19,827 bases of DNA from assembly GCA_002413065.1 (NCBI GenBank), contig DHWH01000007.1:17276-37102 (forward strand), written 5' to 3'. The number at the start of each line of letters is the position of its first letter. Positions within the stretch are counted from its first letter, which is position 1. This document shows, piece by piece, positions 7,516 to 16,156 of this stretch. Origin of the DNA: Patescibacteria group bacterium UBA5187. GTDB lineage: Bacteria; Patescibacteriota; Minisyncoccia; Phycocordibacterales; PALSA-1337. Both the position numbers and the translations under genes were made by a program. Below the pieces are notes generated by a model, which saw only the letters and a list, made by a program, of their open reading frames with translations, did not search any database and was not told the DNA's origin.

Positions 7516-9633
7516 CTACTTCTTGTCGCCGGATTCAATTTTTCCTCCAAGTTCCGATAACTTATCAGTCATATCTCCAAATTCTTTCTCGCTCAGAGCC
7601 TCCTTCTTTTTTTCGACCAGATCATTTTTTTGTTCAACAAGTCTTGCGTGTGTGTCCTTAAGCTCTTCCAATATAGCCGTACGTCTTTCTGTATAATCGT
7701 CAGGTGAAGACATTATGTCATTTTTTGCCTGTTCCAGTGTCTTTTTCAAATCAGCGATGGTAGTCTTGCCTTGCTCGATGTCAGTTATTTTACTCTGGTA
7801 GTCGTCTATTCTCTTCTGATACGCGCCTCTCGCCGCCGGCATCACTCCTGACATTTTGACTCTCTCCTGCTCCATTTTTTCCTGGTATTGTTTTATTTGC
7901 GCATCAGGATCAGTCATTTGCTTTTGGGCATTTTGAATCTGCTCCCCCAGGACTCTCAATTGATCTGCCTTTTGCGACTCAAAATCTGATGATGACTCCC
8001 CCGCTTCTTTTTTAAGTTTTTCAATCGATTTGTTAGTGATATCTATACTCGTGTTTACTTTTTTGATATCTTTGTCTGCTTTCTTTATTTTTTCTTTTTT
8101 AGCTTCGTCATCTTCCTTCTTTTTGGCATCCTTATTGAGTTTTGCGCCGCTTTGCTGGTTCGCTCGGCTGCTGATCATTTTTCCAATGACGGAAGTCTCA
8201 AGGTTGGAACGGAATGCTTTTTGATTTCTCTTAGCTTCTTTTTCTGCTTCATCGAACTCTTCCTGAGTCTTGTATTTGCTTCTATCAACCTCACCTATTT
8301 GCTTATGCATAGCTTCAAGCGCTTTCTTGTCGGCACTCAGTACGCCCTCATAGCCGCCTGCTTTTCCAAGGAAGCCGCCCTTAGCCACCTTCGATAGTCC
8401 GGCATTTGCAAGAACACCAAGGTTAGGATTTTTTGCGGCGAGACTTTTAAACATTTGGCTTTCTTTAGCACTGTATGCTGCCGCTCCAAGAGTATTTCTT
8501 CCGGTAAACCCAGCAACCCCCTTCCAAATAGCATGAGCTCCGAATTTTTTTGGATCAATCCACTTTGTTGCTGCTCCGCCTATTTTGATCGCCGCAAGCA
8601 AAGGAACATTGAGGAGGAATATTACTATCCAGGAGTTTACTCCGAGTACGATAAGCTGTTCATACCAATGATCCCCGGCAAGAGAACCGGTAAATCCGCT
8701 TGTGAAGAAGGTGCTTTGCGTGAGTATGCTCAGTGAGAGATACATGAGAAGCAGATATACCGGCATGAATACCAGCATGCTTTTGTAAACTCCAAGCCAA
8801 TCCTTTCCGTAGTTCCCCTCCCCGACATTCGGAATGACATATGAAGCGAAGAGCACAGGCGAGAATGCCAAAAGAAAAAGCAAAATGACAAATCGGATGA
8901 TGAATGCCGCGGCGGCCAGCATAAAACTCAAGGCAGCTGTTATCATTATGATAATCGAAGTCGCTCCTATGAGGAGTATTTTGACCGAGGTCAGTCCGTT
9001 GCTGTTACTGTAGAGGCTTGTAACGCGCAAAGACTTCATGAAGATATCCGATAGGCCGCCGTCTTTCCATGTTGATTGAATGTTGCTTGGGTTCAATCCT
9101 CCCATGTTGAATTCATTTGCCGGAGCAATTGCATTGTAAAGTTGAACAGAAATAATGTTGGATACATCGATGCCTAATCCTGCTACGAAGAAGCTGAAGT
9201 TGATCAGTACCCCGGCCATGACGATATCCTTTATAAGCTTTCCAAACCCAGGTTTCTGGCCAATGATCATTTGGATCGCCGCATAAAGCAGGAAAAAGAT
9301 GATGAACATTCCTGAGATATCGCGGATAGCTTTCCATGTTTGGAATATTGCCGGGGTGGCGTTTACGAAGTCGTGGATTTTAAGGGTTAATCCTATAGAA
9401 TAGTTGAGCAAAAATCCTGCCAACGCTACAAACCAACTTGCAAGTTGCTGTAAGCTCTGGACCGTATTTGCAATTGCTTCGGCGATAAAGTCATAGATGT
9501 TCAGACCGAATAGATTCGTATTTCCGCCGCCTGTTCCTGCGGGTGCCTGAGCCAACGTGAAATGCCCCGTCAAAGTTATAGTAGCTATAACTAAGAGTGC
9601 GATAACAATAATATGTGGGACGTAACGTTTCAT
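7516..9633 (-). CDS. VirB6/TrbL-like polytopic membrane protein with long charged cytoplasmic tail
   Basis: 705 aa. An N-terminal hydrophobic signal or anchor (about 8-29) is followed by a Gly-rich linker and then hydrophobic helices at about 65-84, 107-124, 136-155, 217-265 (two to three passes), 287-304 and 333-352. This is the layout of VirB6/TrbL platform proteins, which form the inner-membrane channel. The last 340 residues are unlike VirB6 of Proteobacteria: after a Gly/Ala-rich part (about 366-430) comes a highly charged Lys/Glu region with strong coiled-coil character to the C-terminus. The start is directly adjacent to the upstream stop (TAA then ATG), which indicates coupling. The upstream gene encodes a secreted protein, the downstream one a cytoplasmic protein. 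VirB6-like is assigned from topology and neighbours, not from a specific motif. Confidence 0.8.
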   Translation of the reverse strand: MKRYVPHIIVIALLVIATITLTGHFTLAQAPAGTGGGNTNLFGLNIYDFIAEAIANTVQSLQQLASWFVALAGFLLNYSIGLTLKIHDFVNATPAIFQTWKAIRDISGMFIIFFLLYAAIQMIIGQKPGFGKLIKDIVMAGVLINFSFFVAGLGIDVSNIISVQLYNAIAPANEFNMGGLNPSNIQSTWKDGGLSDIFMKSLRVTSLYSNSNGLTSVKILLIGATSIIIMITAALSFMLAAAAFIIRFVILLFLLAFSPVLFASYVIPNVGEGNYGKDWLGVYKSMLVFMPVYLLLMYLSLSILTQSTFFTSGFTGSLAGDHWYEQLIVLGVNSWIVIFLLNVPLLAAIKIGGAATKWIDPKKFGAHAIWKGVAGFTGRNTLGAAAYSAKESQMFKSLAAKNPNLGVLANAGLSKVAKGGFLGKAGGYEGVLSADKKALEAMHKQIGEVDRSKYKTQEEFDEAEKEAKRNQKAFRSNLETSVIGKMISSRANQQSGAKLNKDAKKKEDDEAKKEKIKKADKDIKKVNTSIDITNKSIEKLKKEAGESSSDFESQKADQLRVLGEQIQNAQKQMTDPDAQIKQYQEKMEQERVKMSGVMPAARGAYQKRIDDYQSKITDIEQGKTTIADLKKTLEQAKNDIMSSPDDYTERRTAILEELKDTHARLVEQKNDLVEKKKEALSEKEFGDMTDKLSELGGKIESGDKK

Positions 9634-11343
9634 TTAAGGTGTTTGTGTTGAGTACTGAGTCGCGTTATTTGGGAAACCCGCACAAGAATCGAGATAACGT
9701 GTGGATTCCGTGCTGAACTTGGCGGAATCCGTCTTTGCTTTCTGGAGGTCTGTCTGGGCCGCAGTCAATCCCCCTGCCGCGTTCAGGCTTGAGGTGATCG
9801 AAATTCTAAGGGCATTCTGATATGCGCTGATTTGGGCTTGCAGATCCTGTGTGCTCGTAGCGACATAGTGCGTAGCAGCATTGGTCGAACTTGCCAATTG
9901 TAATTGCAGATTGAGCGCATTTGTTTGCTTGGAGGTTAGATCCGCAAGAGCCGGACGTATGTTTGCCGCTACATATGTGTCTATGCCGGATATCTGATTT
10001 TCTCCGTACATTCTTTGATATGTAGAGAGGGATGTGGTGGAAGCGATCTTGGAAACGAAGCACGTACGCGCACTTTCAAAGTGGGTTTTATTTTTTGTAA
10101 TGAGAGTAACAGCCTGATCATAATATGCCTTATATTTATTCAGTGTAGTGCTTGCCGGCGCATTCACGACATTCGCAGCTTGTGCGTTGCCGCGCTGGAT
10201 AGTGTTGTTTGTCTGCTGATTGATGTTGTTGATGACCCGATTTGTGTACGACGGTGTCCCATTGGAGCCATGGCTCAAACTTTTCAATCCCTGGCTTAGC
10301 ATCTGAGTTATCATCTGTGAAACCATGGCATTCAGAATCGCATTTATGTCATTGGCAAGTTCAGCTTCAACGATCGGACTGTCAACTGCTTTTTGCAGAC
10401 TGCCGGCCAAGACTGATCCCGGGGTTTGCGTTTCGCAGCTCTGGTATTTCAATGTTTCTACACTCCCGTCATCATTGTAGGAAACTTGTTTTTGAATATA
10501 CGTGCTTTCTCCGGCATTTGTTTTTTGAAGAGCGAGATTTTGATTTCCGAAGCTGTCTGATCTGAGCTGATTCTCCTCATTGAGGCTGAGTCCCAAGTCG
10601 CCCGTATTGCCGCTCGTTATAGCTTCGGTTACATCTTTGCAGCTGTTTCGTGAAAGGAACCCACTACCCATCTGCAGATCCGCATGAATGGCATTTTGTT
10701 TGGCGTATATGCGGCCATTAAGGTCACTTTTTGCCTGGAGATATGCGCCAGTCGGATTGTTTTGAGGTTCTGTCGTAAGCGCTATGAAAGCCGGCCATCC
10801 TCCTTGTGAAAAGTCACCGCCCATAAATCCTTCTATACTCCGTCCATTCACGGATATGTTCTTAGGAAGATTTTCTACATTCTTGATAATCGTATTTAAT
10901 GTACATCTATAGCGGTCATTGCTAAGTTTGGTCTGGTTCAACGCCAATGAAAGGCGTATATCTATTGAAAATGGCGAACATAATCTGGACAAAGGGCCAC
11001 TTGTGTCCAGAAAAGCTCCCGTGATCTGGTCAGCGGCATCCAAAAAGAATCCTTCAGGATTTGTCAGGAATGAAGGATTGCCTTCGAAACCGGAATTGAT
11101 CCAGTTCACGATGCTCAAGGTCATCTGATGCAAAATTTGTTTGGCAATCGTCTCCGCGAGATTGTCGAGAACGAAATCCTTCAGGTGAGTCATGATATTG
11201 TTGAAGTCGAAATCAGTTCCTATCGGGACGTCCTGACCTTGCGCCTGAACGGAAAGAGGTCGCAAAGCCGTGCTCGAAAAAATAAATGCGATAAGGCATA
11301 TCGTACAGATGATCCTTGTTGTTTTTTTGTATGTGATGAACAT
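9634..11343 (-). CDS. Secreted Cys-containing helical protein of the secretion array
   Basis: 569 aa with a signal peptide: basic start (Lys-6, Lys-7, Arg-10), hydrophobic core to about 26, likely cleavage near Val-Gln-Ala-Gln around 33-36. The first mature part (about 40-180) has helices with a Trp-Ile-Asn-Ser-Gly-Phe-Glu-Gly element and two Cys in a Leu-Cys-Ser-Pro-Phe and an Arg-Tyr-Arg-Cys context. Further Cys are scattered through the chain and may pair outside the cell. The C-terminal 250 residues are Gln/Asn/Thr/Ala-rich and mostly helical, possibly coiled coil. No anchor is visible. It is encoded directly before VirB6, the place occupied by TrbJ/VirB5-type proteins in conjugation loci, so a pilus-tip or channel-associated role is possible, but no sequence motif supports it. 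A hallmark-free protein, so the function stays open. Confidence 0.7.
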   Translation of the reverse strand: MFITYKKTTRIICTICLIAFIFSSTALRPLSVQAQGQDVPIGTDFDFNNIMTHLKDFVLDNLAETIAKQILHQMTLSIVNWINSGFEGNPSFLTNPEGFFLDAADQITGAFLDTSGPLSRLCSPFSIDIRLSLALNQTKLSNDRYRCTLNTIIKNVENLPKNISVNGRSIEGFMGGDFSQGGWPAFIALTTEPQNNPTGAYLQAKSDLNGRIYAKQNAIHADLQMGSGFLSRNSCKDVTEAITSGNTGDLGLSLNEENQLRSDSFGNQNLALQKTNAGESTYIQKQVSYNDDGSVETLKYQSCETQTPGSVLAGSLQKAVDSPIVEAELANDINAILNAMVSQMITQMLSQGLKSLSHGSNGTPSYTNRVINNINQQTNNTIQRGNAQAANVVNAPASTTLNKYKAYYDQAVTLITKNKTHFESARTCFVSKIASTTSLSTYQRMYGENQISGIDTYVAANIRPALADLTSKQTNALNLQLQLASSTNAATHYVATSTQDLQAQISAYQNALRISITSSLNAAGGLTAAQTDLQKAKTDSAKFSTESTRYLDSCAGFPNNATQYSTQTP

Positions 11344-11348
11344 GATGA

Positions 11349-12206
11349 TTATTTACTGAAAGATACCCCTTGGTTAATGAAATAGTCCTTAATGCCCTTC
11401 AGCGCATCATTCATTGTTTGAAGCCCTGCCATTTCCAGACTGAGAGCCGCCATTGCACTGACCGGATCCACGTCTGCCTTGCGGAATGCCCGCGCATTGA
11501 AAAGGGCGATCTGCATCCCATTCGCAAGGTTGAGATGGTATTCCGAAACCGGCCGCGGTACCGACATAGTGAGAAGTGCCGTAATGGCAGATTGGTAATT
11601 TTTTATGAGCGGGTCAATTTTTTTTAATTGAGCCATGTCATTGTTGTTCAAAGCCTGTTGGGCGATGACTGCTTCGTTGGCCGTTTCATCGGGGATGTAC
11701 GAGTGCAGGATTGAAAGAATGGATTCTGCATACGATTGCAATGAAGCACTATCGGCAGAATCCGTTATGTGGATGCGTGTGATCGTGAATGCTTGCGGCG
11801 GCTGTACGGATCCGACACTGTCATTGACGAGCTGATCTGTCACTGCATTGATGGTTGCCGGATCGGTCGTGAGATTTGCCTGGCGCATCTGCATGTACTT
11901 TGCAAAAAACTCCCTTCCCAAAAGATCCGTTGCGGTCAGGGGTTCTTCGGAGCCGGACGCGGCATTTTTTTTACTTGCCTTGAATGCAGTCGTAGAAGCA
12001 TTCTGGAAAAATTGTTTTTGCCAGTCGGTGCTCGTGCTTAACGGCGCGACTCCGCTTATTGCGGGCATTATTGCAACGGCAGTATCCTTTGAAGTGGTAT
12101 TAGAAACGGAAAAATATCCGAATACGTAGCATATTGCTATGCCAACTGCCAATATACAAACCAAAAAAATGATGAAGGTTTGTTTGCGTGGGTAGGAGAA
12201 AGCCAT
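11349..12206 (-). CDS. TM-anchored extracytoplasmic protein, first gene of the secretion array
   Basis: 285 aa from the ATG at 12206. A longer frame begins with TTG at 12233, but that start would lie upstream of a perfect TATAAT box (12216-12221), so I choose the ATG. Residues about 8-28 form one membrane helix after a Lys/Arg start; the rest is extracytoplasmic. The region after a Ser/Thr/Lys linker starts with Leu-Thr-Ala-Thr-Asp-Leu-Leu-Gly-Arg-Glu-Phe-Phe, followed by mainly helical sequence ending near Asp-Tyr-Phe-Ile-Asn-Gln-Gly-Val. I recognise no named family. It has the bitopic topology of VirB8-like proteins, but nothing in the sequence proves that relation. It is the promoter-proximal gene of the array and ends 5 nt before the next start. 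Confidence 0.75.
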   Translation of the reverse strand: MAFSYPRKQTFIIFLVCILAVGIAICYVFGYFSVSNTTSKDTAVAIMPAISGVAPLSTSTDWQKQFFQNASTTAFKASKKNAASGSEEPLTATDLLGREFFAKYMQMRQANLTTDPATINAVTDQLVNDSVGSVQPPQAFTITRIHITDSADSASLQSYAESILSILHSYIPDETANEAVIAQQALNNNDMAQLKKIDPLIKNYQSAITALLTMSVPRPVSEYHLNLANGMQIALFNARAFRKADVDPVSAMAALSLEMAGLQTMNDALKGIKDYFINQGVSFSK

Positions 12207-12215
12207 ACAACTCAA

Positions 12216-12224
12216 ATTATAGCA
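12216..12224 (-). promoter_or_regulatory. Extended -10 promoter of the secretion array
   Basis: TGCTATAAT, a perfect extended -10, ends 9 nt before the ATG at 12206. No -35 match is present at 17 nt spacing. With the usual start 6-8 nt downstream the mRNA would have a leader of only 1-3 nt. This box decides the start codon of the first array gene. Confidence 0.6.
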
Positions 12225-12279
12225 AAAAATCAAGGCTTTCTCTTGGAAACTGTGGACAGTCCGCTTTCGTTACTGTTCA

Positions 12280-13260
12280 TTATTGTGCCGAAGTGCCGAT
12301 TTGAGTGATAGTACCGCTCGGGCTTCCCTCGGAAGAACAATCTTCACCATGATAAACCATGCACTGGCCGCCGGCTGTATAATCTCCGAGTACATTTTGA
12401 CCCGTGCCGTTTACATTAAAATCAGAATAGAGTCTGCTTGCTCCCGGCTGATAAATAAGCGAAGTCGTTTGTCCACGAACATCATCTATGTCAAGCATTG
12501 AAGATGCGCTGCATGTGCAGTATGTGACTCGGCTGACTCTGCCGCCGAAGGTTTGGGCCGCACCCCCTCCTCCACCCCCAAAACCTCCCCCGCCCATACC
12601 TCCACCCCCTCCTCCGCTTCCACCTATTCCTACAAGTTTTCCTAGAGTCGCATTTGTCGTACCTTGTGGTGTTGTGGCGTAGAGCATATTAAATATCTGG
12701 GTTCCCTGTTCTCCGAGAAGCTGAGTCCAGCCTAAACCGCTTACATACCCAAAGATTTGGCGATCCAAGTCAATGATGCTCGTCTTGGTTTCAGTTCCAC
12801 TGGTTCCTTTTGATGTTTGGCTTTGTGTCGAGGTGGAGTAACTGATCAATTGTCCTTGCGTATCGTACTTGTATCCCGATGTGTCAGGTTCTTGAGATTC
12901 CGCAGGCTGTGAGGATCGTGCGGGTGGAAAACTGAAAGCAGTTCGAGGTATCTGGTTTTGATAGAAGGAGCTTGGCGTAGGCGATGGTGCGCGTGCCGGG
13001 GTGTAAGGTGCAGACGTATATTGCGACGTAGCAGGACGTACTGCCGACGACGTACTGGCAGTCCTGGCATATGTAATATTCTGTACTTCACTTGAAGTAT
13101 TCAATTCAGTCCTATCAAAAGGAGAAAATCCATTGCTGGATAGGTCGGGATTATTTGCTGGCGTATGTGAGCGGGGATAAAAAATCCAAATGATGATGCC
13201 GAGGAGTATCAATAAGATGATGCATGCGAATACTGTTTTTTTGTGATTTCCTTGATCCAT
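12280..13260 (-). CDS. TM-anchored protein with Gly-rich run and C-terminal Cys domain
   Basis: 326 aa from ATG 13260 (a GTG at 13275 would add 5 residues). One membrane helix (about 11-28) is followed by a Ser/Thr/Pro/Gln-rich, probably disordered stalk to about 150, then a helical part. Next comes a run of about 20 Gly residues broken by Ser, Met and Phe (around 217-242), and a C-terminal domain of about 85 residues starting Arg-Val-Ser-Arg-Val-Thr-Tyr-Cys-Thr-Cys and containing four Cys, spaced as a pair plus two single ones near the end. This suggests a disulfide-stabilised surface domain held away from the membrane. It lies just upstream of the secretion array with the same strand and style, but a promoter for the array separates them, so membership of the system is an inference. 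Confidence 0.7.
   Translation of the reverse strand: MDQGNHKKTVFACIILLILLGIIIWIFYPRSHTPANNPDLSSNGFSPFDRTELNTSSEVQNITYARTASTSSAVRPATSQYTSAPYTPARAPSPTPSSFYQNQIPRTAFSFPPARSSQPAESQEPDTSGYKYDTQGQLISYSTSTQSQTSKGTSGTETKTSIIDLDRQIFGYVSGLGWTQLLGEQGTQIFNMLYATTPQGTTNATLGKLVGIGGSGGGGGGMGGGGFGGGGGGAAQTFGGRVSRVTYCTCSASSMLDIDDVRGQTTSLIYQPGASRLYSDFNVNGTGQNVLGDYTAGGQCMVYHGEDCSSEGSPSGTITQIGTSAQ
12562..12628 (-). repeat. Polypurine Gly-codon low-complexity run
   Basis: The plus strand reads almost only C and T with some A (cccctcctccacc-type units), so the coding strand is a G-rich purine stretch encoding Gly runs. It is slippage-prone and could form G-quadruplex-type structures; both points are inferences from composition. 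Confidence 0.7.
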
Positions 13261-13275
13261 ATGATGTACAGTCAC

Positions 13276-13284
13276 ATGATATCA
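13276..13284 (-). promoter_or_regulatory. Extended -10 box before the Gly-rich surface protein gene
   Basis: TGATATCAT (five of six to consensus plus TGn) ends 15 nt before the ATG at 13260, with a GTGACT at 13297-13302 as a poor -35. It fits a start at 13260 with a leader near 8 nt. Confidence 0.4.
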
Positions 13285-13325
13285 TTTTTCCCCGCCAGTC
13301 ACAGCTGCGCTTATAGGTGTGCGCA

Positions 13326-14141
13326 CTACAAATGTGCGCATATTTCAAACCATTGATCGAGGGTTACATCTTCAGCTCGGATTTTGTCCTCGATACTGGC
13401 TTTTTCCCATATTTCAGAAATATTCTTTGAATCGGTTACGGATTCAAGATTTCTTCGCAGCAACTTCCGCTTATGGGCAAATCCTGCATGAATCATTTCA
13501 AAAAACTTCAGAATCGCGCTATTTTTTTCGAGGAAACGTTTTCCGGAGATGTCTTTTATCTGCAAAATTGCGGAATCAACCGTTGGCGGCGGAGTAAAAG
13601 CCCCTCGTGAAACGGTCGCGATCACTTTCGGAGTGCCGAATGCCTTCACGGATATGGATAAAATGCTTTCTTTTCCATCATGTGCCATAATTCTGGTCGC
13701 AACCTCTTTCTGGACCAAGAGAACCATGCGATTCGGACGCGGTTCGTGCTCGAGGAATTTTTCAAGAATGGCACCGGTTATGTAATACGGGATATTGGCT
13801 ACGAGGGCGTAATTGCCGTCAGAAAGTGCCTGAGTAAGTGAACCTTTGGAGGTGTCAGAAAGAGTAAGCGTCAGGATATCTCCACGAATGAGATGCAATC
13901 GACCTTCGGAAATTTCTTTGGCACATTTTTCTTCCAGTAATTCATAGGCGCGATCATCTTTTTCAACGGCGATCACATGTGCTCCGGCATCGAGCAATGC
14001 CCGTGTCAGAAAACCTGTTCCCGGGCCGATTTCCAGCACGACTTCATTTTTTTCCACATGTGCAGCCGAAATGATCTGTTCAAGCACGTGCCTTGAATGC
14101 AGGAAATGCTGGCCCAATGATTTTTTTGCGAAAAGTTGCAT
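13326..14141 (-). CDS. rsmA: 16S rRNA dimethyladenosine transferase RsmA (KsgA)
   Basis: 271 aa, the normal length for the family. It methylates two adjacent adenines near the 3' end of 16S rRNA, using S-adenosylmethionine, during small-subunit assembly. Visible motifs: N-terminal Lys-Ser-Leu-Gly-Gln-His-Phe-Leu (7-14), SAM motif I Leu-Glu-Ile-Gly-Pro-Gly-Thr-Gly (36-43), acidic end of motif II at Val-Glu-Lys (59-61), Gly-Asp-Ile at 87-89, catalytic motif Asn-Ile-Pro-Tyr-Tyr (116-120), and a C-terminal helical domain with Lys-Arg-Lys-Leu-Leu-Arg-Arg-Asn (224-231). It starts 32 nt after the helicase stop on the same strand, so the two may be co-transcribed. A 7-bp inverted repeat (13320-13340) overlaps its stop but lacks a following T run. 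Assignment is secure. Confidence 0.97.
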   Translation of the reverse strand: MQLFAKKSLGQHFLHSRHVLEQIISAAHVEKNEVVLEIGPGTGFLTRALLDAGAHVIAVEKDDRAYELLEEKCAKEISEGRLHLIRGDILTLTLSDTSKGSLTQALSDGNYALVANIPYYITGAILEKFLEHEPRPNRMVLLVQKEVATRIMAHDGKESILSISVKAFGTPKVIATVSRGAFTPPPTVDSAILQIKDISGKRFLEKNSAILKFFEMIHAGFAHKRKLLRRNLESVTDSKNISEIWEKASIEDKIRAEDVTLDQWFEICAHL

Positions 14142-14173
14142 GAATTATTCTTTAGAAGATACGGGAATCATTT

Positions 14174-16108
14174 TTAGAAATCAATAAATAAGGCTTTTGC
14201 ACCGCTCGGCTTTTCTGGCAGCTGGTCCTCGATGAGATCTTTTGGAATATCCTCGATAAATTCCGAAGGTGCATTTATTCGTTGTGCGCCATATACCGTT
14301 CGGATCATACTATAACTCAAGTACACCTTCTTTTTAGCACGAGTCAGGGCTACATAAAAGAGGCGTCGCTCTTCCTCCTCTTCCATCTCATTGATGTCAT
14401 TTTCGTCCATGTGCTTGAAAGGAAATAGGTTTTGTTCCATTCCGGCGATGAAAACATAATCAAACTCAAGGCCTTTCGAAGCGTGAACAGTCATCAATTT
14501 TGCCGCGTCCTCATTTTTAACAAGATCATCCTGATCGGTAGCCAGTGCGGCATTCGATAGAAGCGCTTCGATTCCTTCCTCTGGCGGCAGATGATCGTAC
14601 TGGGTTGCAACGGAGACGAGTTCACGGATGTTGAGCAGGCGTTCTTCGTCCTCGCTGTCCCCTTCGCGAAGCGTCCGTTCAATGCCTGTTTCCTGGATAA
14701 CGAATTTAACAGCTTCCGATGGTTTCTTTTCGAGCAGCTCAGTGCGAATGTCCGCCAGCAGTTTCCAGAAATTGGCAACTTTGGCTTTTGTGGCGGCTGG
14801 CAGCAGTTCTTCTTTTCCGGACATGATCTTGGCTATGGTAGCTTTGCCTATGCCTCTGACGGGCACATTTATTATCCTTCCGATATCGCTCCACGAATCA
14901 CGATTGAGGGATGCGCGGATATATGAAAGTACATCCTTGATTTCTTTTCGTTCAAAAAAGCGCACGCCGACGAGCTGATATGGAATATTTTTTTTAATGA
15001 ACAGCTCTTCAAGCACGCGTGACTGGAAATTGGTTCTGTACAGAACGGCTATAGTGCGGGCTGATACGCCTTTGTCTATGAGGGATCGTGTTGTATCGGC
15101 GATGACACGCGCTTCTTCATTCTCGGTGTACGAGGCAGTCAAAGAAATTTTTTCACCGGCGTCATTGTCCGTATAGAGCGTCTTTTTTTTGCGGTTGCGG
15201 TTTTTTTCAATGATATTGTTTGCCGCGGCAAGGATCGTTTTTGTCGACCGGTAATTTTTTTCGAGCGTGATGACGATCGCTTCGGGATAATCTTTTTCAA
15301 AATTCATTATATTTTCGATCGTAGCTCCGCGCCAGCTGTAAATGTTCTGATCGGCATCCCCGACCACGCAGATATTCCTATGGGCTTCCGCCAGATATTT
15401 CGTAATTTTATATTGGACCCGATTCGTGTCCTGGTATTCATCGACATGGACATATTTCCAGATCGAACTGTAATGCATCCGGATTTTTTCATGCGTTTCG
15501 AGCAGTTTGGCAGTTTTTAAAAGCAGGTCATCGAAATCGAGCGCTTTTTCTTTTGCCAGAATGGCATCGTATTTTTCCCAGACCTGCGCGACCGTTTCCT
15601 CCGTATACTCTTTTGCGTGATCGGCATATTCGAGATGCCCGATTCCCTCGCCTTTTGCGCGCGAGATCATATTCAGAACTATTCCCGGTTCAAACTTTTT
15701 TGGATCAACGAAAACCTGACTCATGGCTTCTTTGATTGCCCGGCGCGAATCCGACCGGTCGAAAATTGTGAAGTGACGCGTCAAACCCAGAAGCGCGGCA
15801 TTTTCCCGAATGATGTGGACACCCAAGGCGTGAAAAGTACTCACGAATGGTCTCTCGTGCATGGAAATGGGCAAATTGAGTCCGGTATCTTCGGTTAGCA
15901 AGGCATGCACCCTTTCGCGCATTTCCTTCGCTGCTTTATTCGTGAAGGTAATTGCTAGAATAGAGCCCGGAGCTACGCCATTTTTAATAAGATTAAGTAT
16001 TCGATGCGTGATGACTCGCGTTTTGCCCGCGCCCGCTCCGGCGATGATGAGTACTGGACCATTGGCGGTTTCAACGCCGCGTTGTTGGGCTTCATTGAGT
16101 GATGACAT
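14174..16108 (-). CDS. pcrA: PcrA/UvrD-type superfamily 1 DNA helicase
   Basis: 644 aa. All SF1A motifs are present: Q motif Leu-Asn-Glu-Ala-Gln (4-8), Walker A Ala-Gly-Ala-Gly-Lys-Thr (25-30), Ia Thr-Phe-Thr-Asn-Lys-Ala-Ala (54-60), Thr-Phe-His-Ala (91-94), Asp-Phe-Asp-Asp-Leu-Leu (191-196), Walker B Val-Asp-Glu-Tyr-Gln-Asp-Thr (222-228), III Gly-Asp-Ala-Asp-Gln with Tyr-Ser-Trp-Arg-Gly (250-261), IV Asn-Tyr-Arg-Ser (285-288), V Thr-Val-His-Ala-Ser-Lys-Gly-Leu-Glu (540-548), and VI Phe-Tyr-Val-Ala-Leu-Thr-Arg-Ala (584-591). It unwinds DNA 3' to 5' in repair and replication restart. It ends about 80-100 residues earlier than typical PcrA/UvrD, lacking most of the variable tail that binds RNA polymerase. 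Its ATG has no Shine-Dalgarno; a TAAACT box lies 6 nt upstream. PcrA and UvrD cannot be separated on motifs alone. Confidence 0.95.
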   Translation of the reverse strand: MSSLNEAQQRGVETANGPVLIIAGAGAGKTRVITHRILNLIKNGVAPGSILAITFTNKAAKEMRERVHALLTEDTGLNLPISMHERPFVSTFHALGVHIIRENAALLGLTRHFTIFDRSDSRRAIKEAMSQVFVDPKKFEPGIVLNMISRAKGEGIGHLEYADHAKEYTEETVAQVWEKYDAILAKEKALDFDDLLLKTAKLLETHEKIRMHYSSIWKYVHVDEYQDTNRVQYKITKYLAEAHRNICVVGDADQNIYSWRGATIENIMNFEKDYPEAIVITLEKNYRSTKTILAAANNIIEKNRNRKKKTLYTDNDAGEKISLTASYTENEEARVIADTTRSLIDKGVSARTIAVLYRTNFQSRVLEELFIKKNIPYQLVGVRFFERKEIKDVLSYIRASLNRDSWSDIGRIINVPVRGIGKATIAKIMSGKEELLPAATKAKVANFWKLLADIRTELLEKKPSEAVKFVIQETGIERTLREGDSEDEERLLNIRELVSVATQYDHLPPEEGIEALLSNAALATDQDDLVKNEDAAKLMTVHASKGLEFDYVFIAGMEQNLFPFKHMDENDINEMEEEEERRLFYVALTRAKKKVYLSYSMIRTVYGAQRINAPSEFIEDIPKDLIEDQLPEKPSGAKALFIDF

Positions 16109-16156
16109 GGGGGTAGTTTACAGGAAGAATGCGATCACGGACAGTTTTCCGTAACA

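Noticed and set aside
12207..12233. TTG start 27 nt upstream for the first array gene
   Set aside because: The added codons coincide with a perfect TGCTATAAT promoter box; the ATG at 12206 gives a normal basic start plus membrane helix.
12222..12265. Terminator after the Gly-rich protein gene (CAAG/CTTG with six T)
   Set aside because: The stem has only 4 pairs, and the T run overlaps the promoter of the next gene.
12488..12682. Plus-strand frame encoding a polyproline protein
   Set aside because: It is the complement of the Gly-codon run in the minus-strand gene; no start context or neighbour supports it.
13320..13340. 7-bp inverted repeat TGCGCAC/GTGCGCA at the rsmA stop as terminator
   Set aside because: No T run follows on the minus strand; it may arise by chance around a TGCGCA palindrome.
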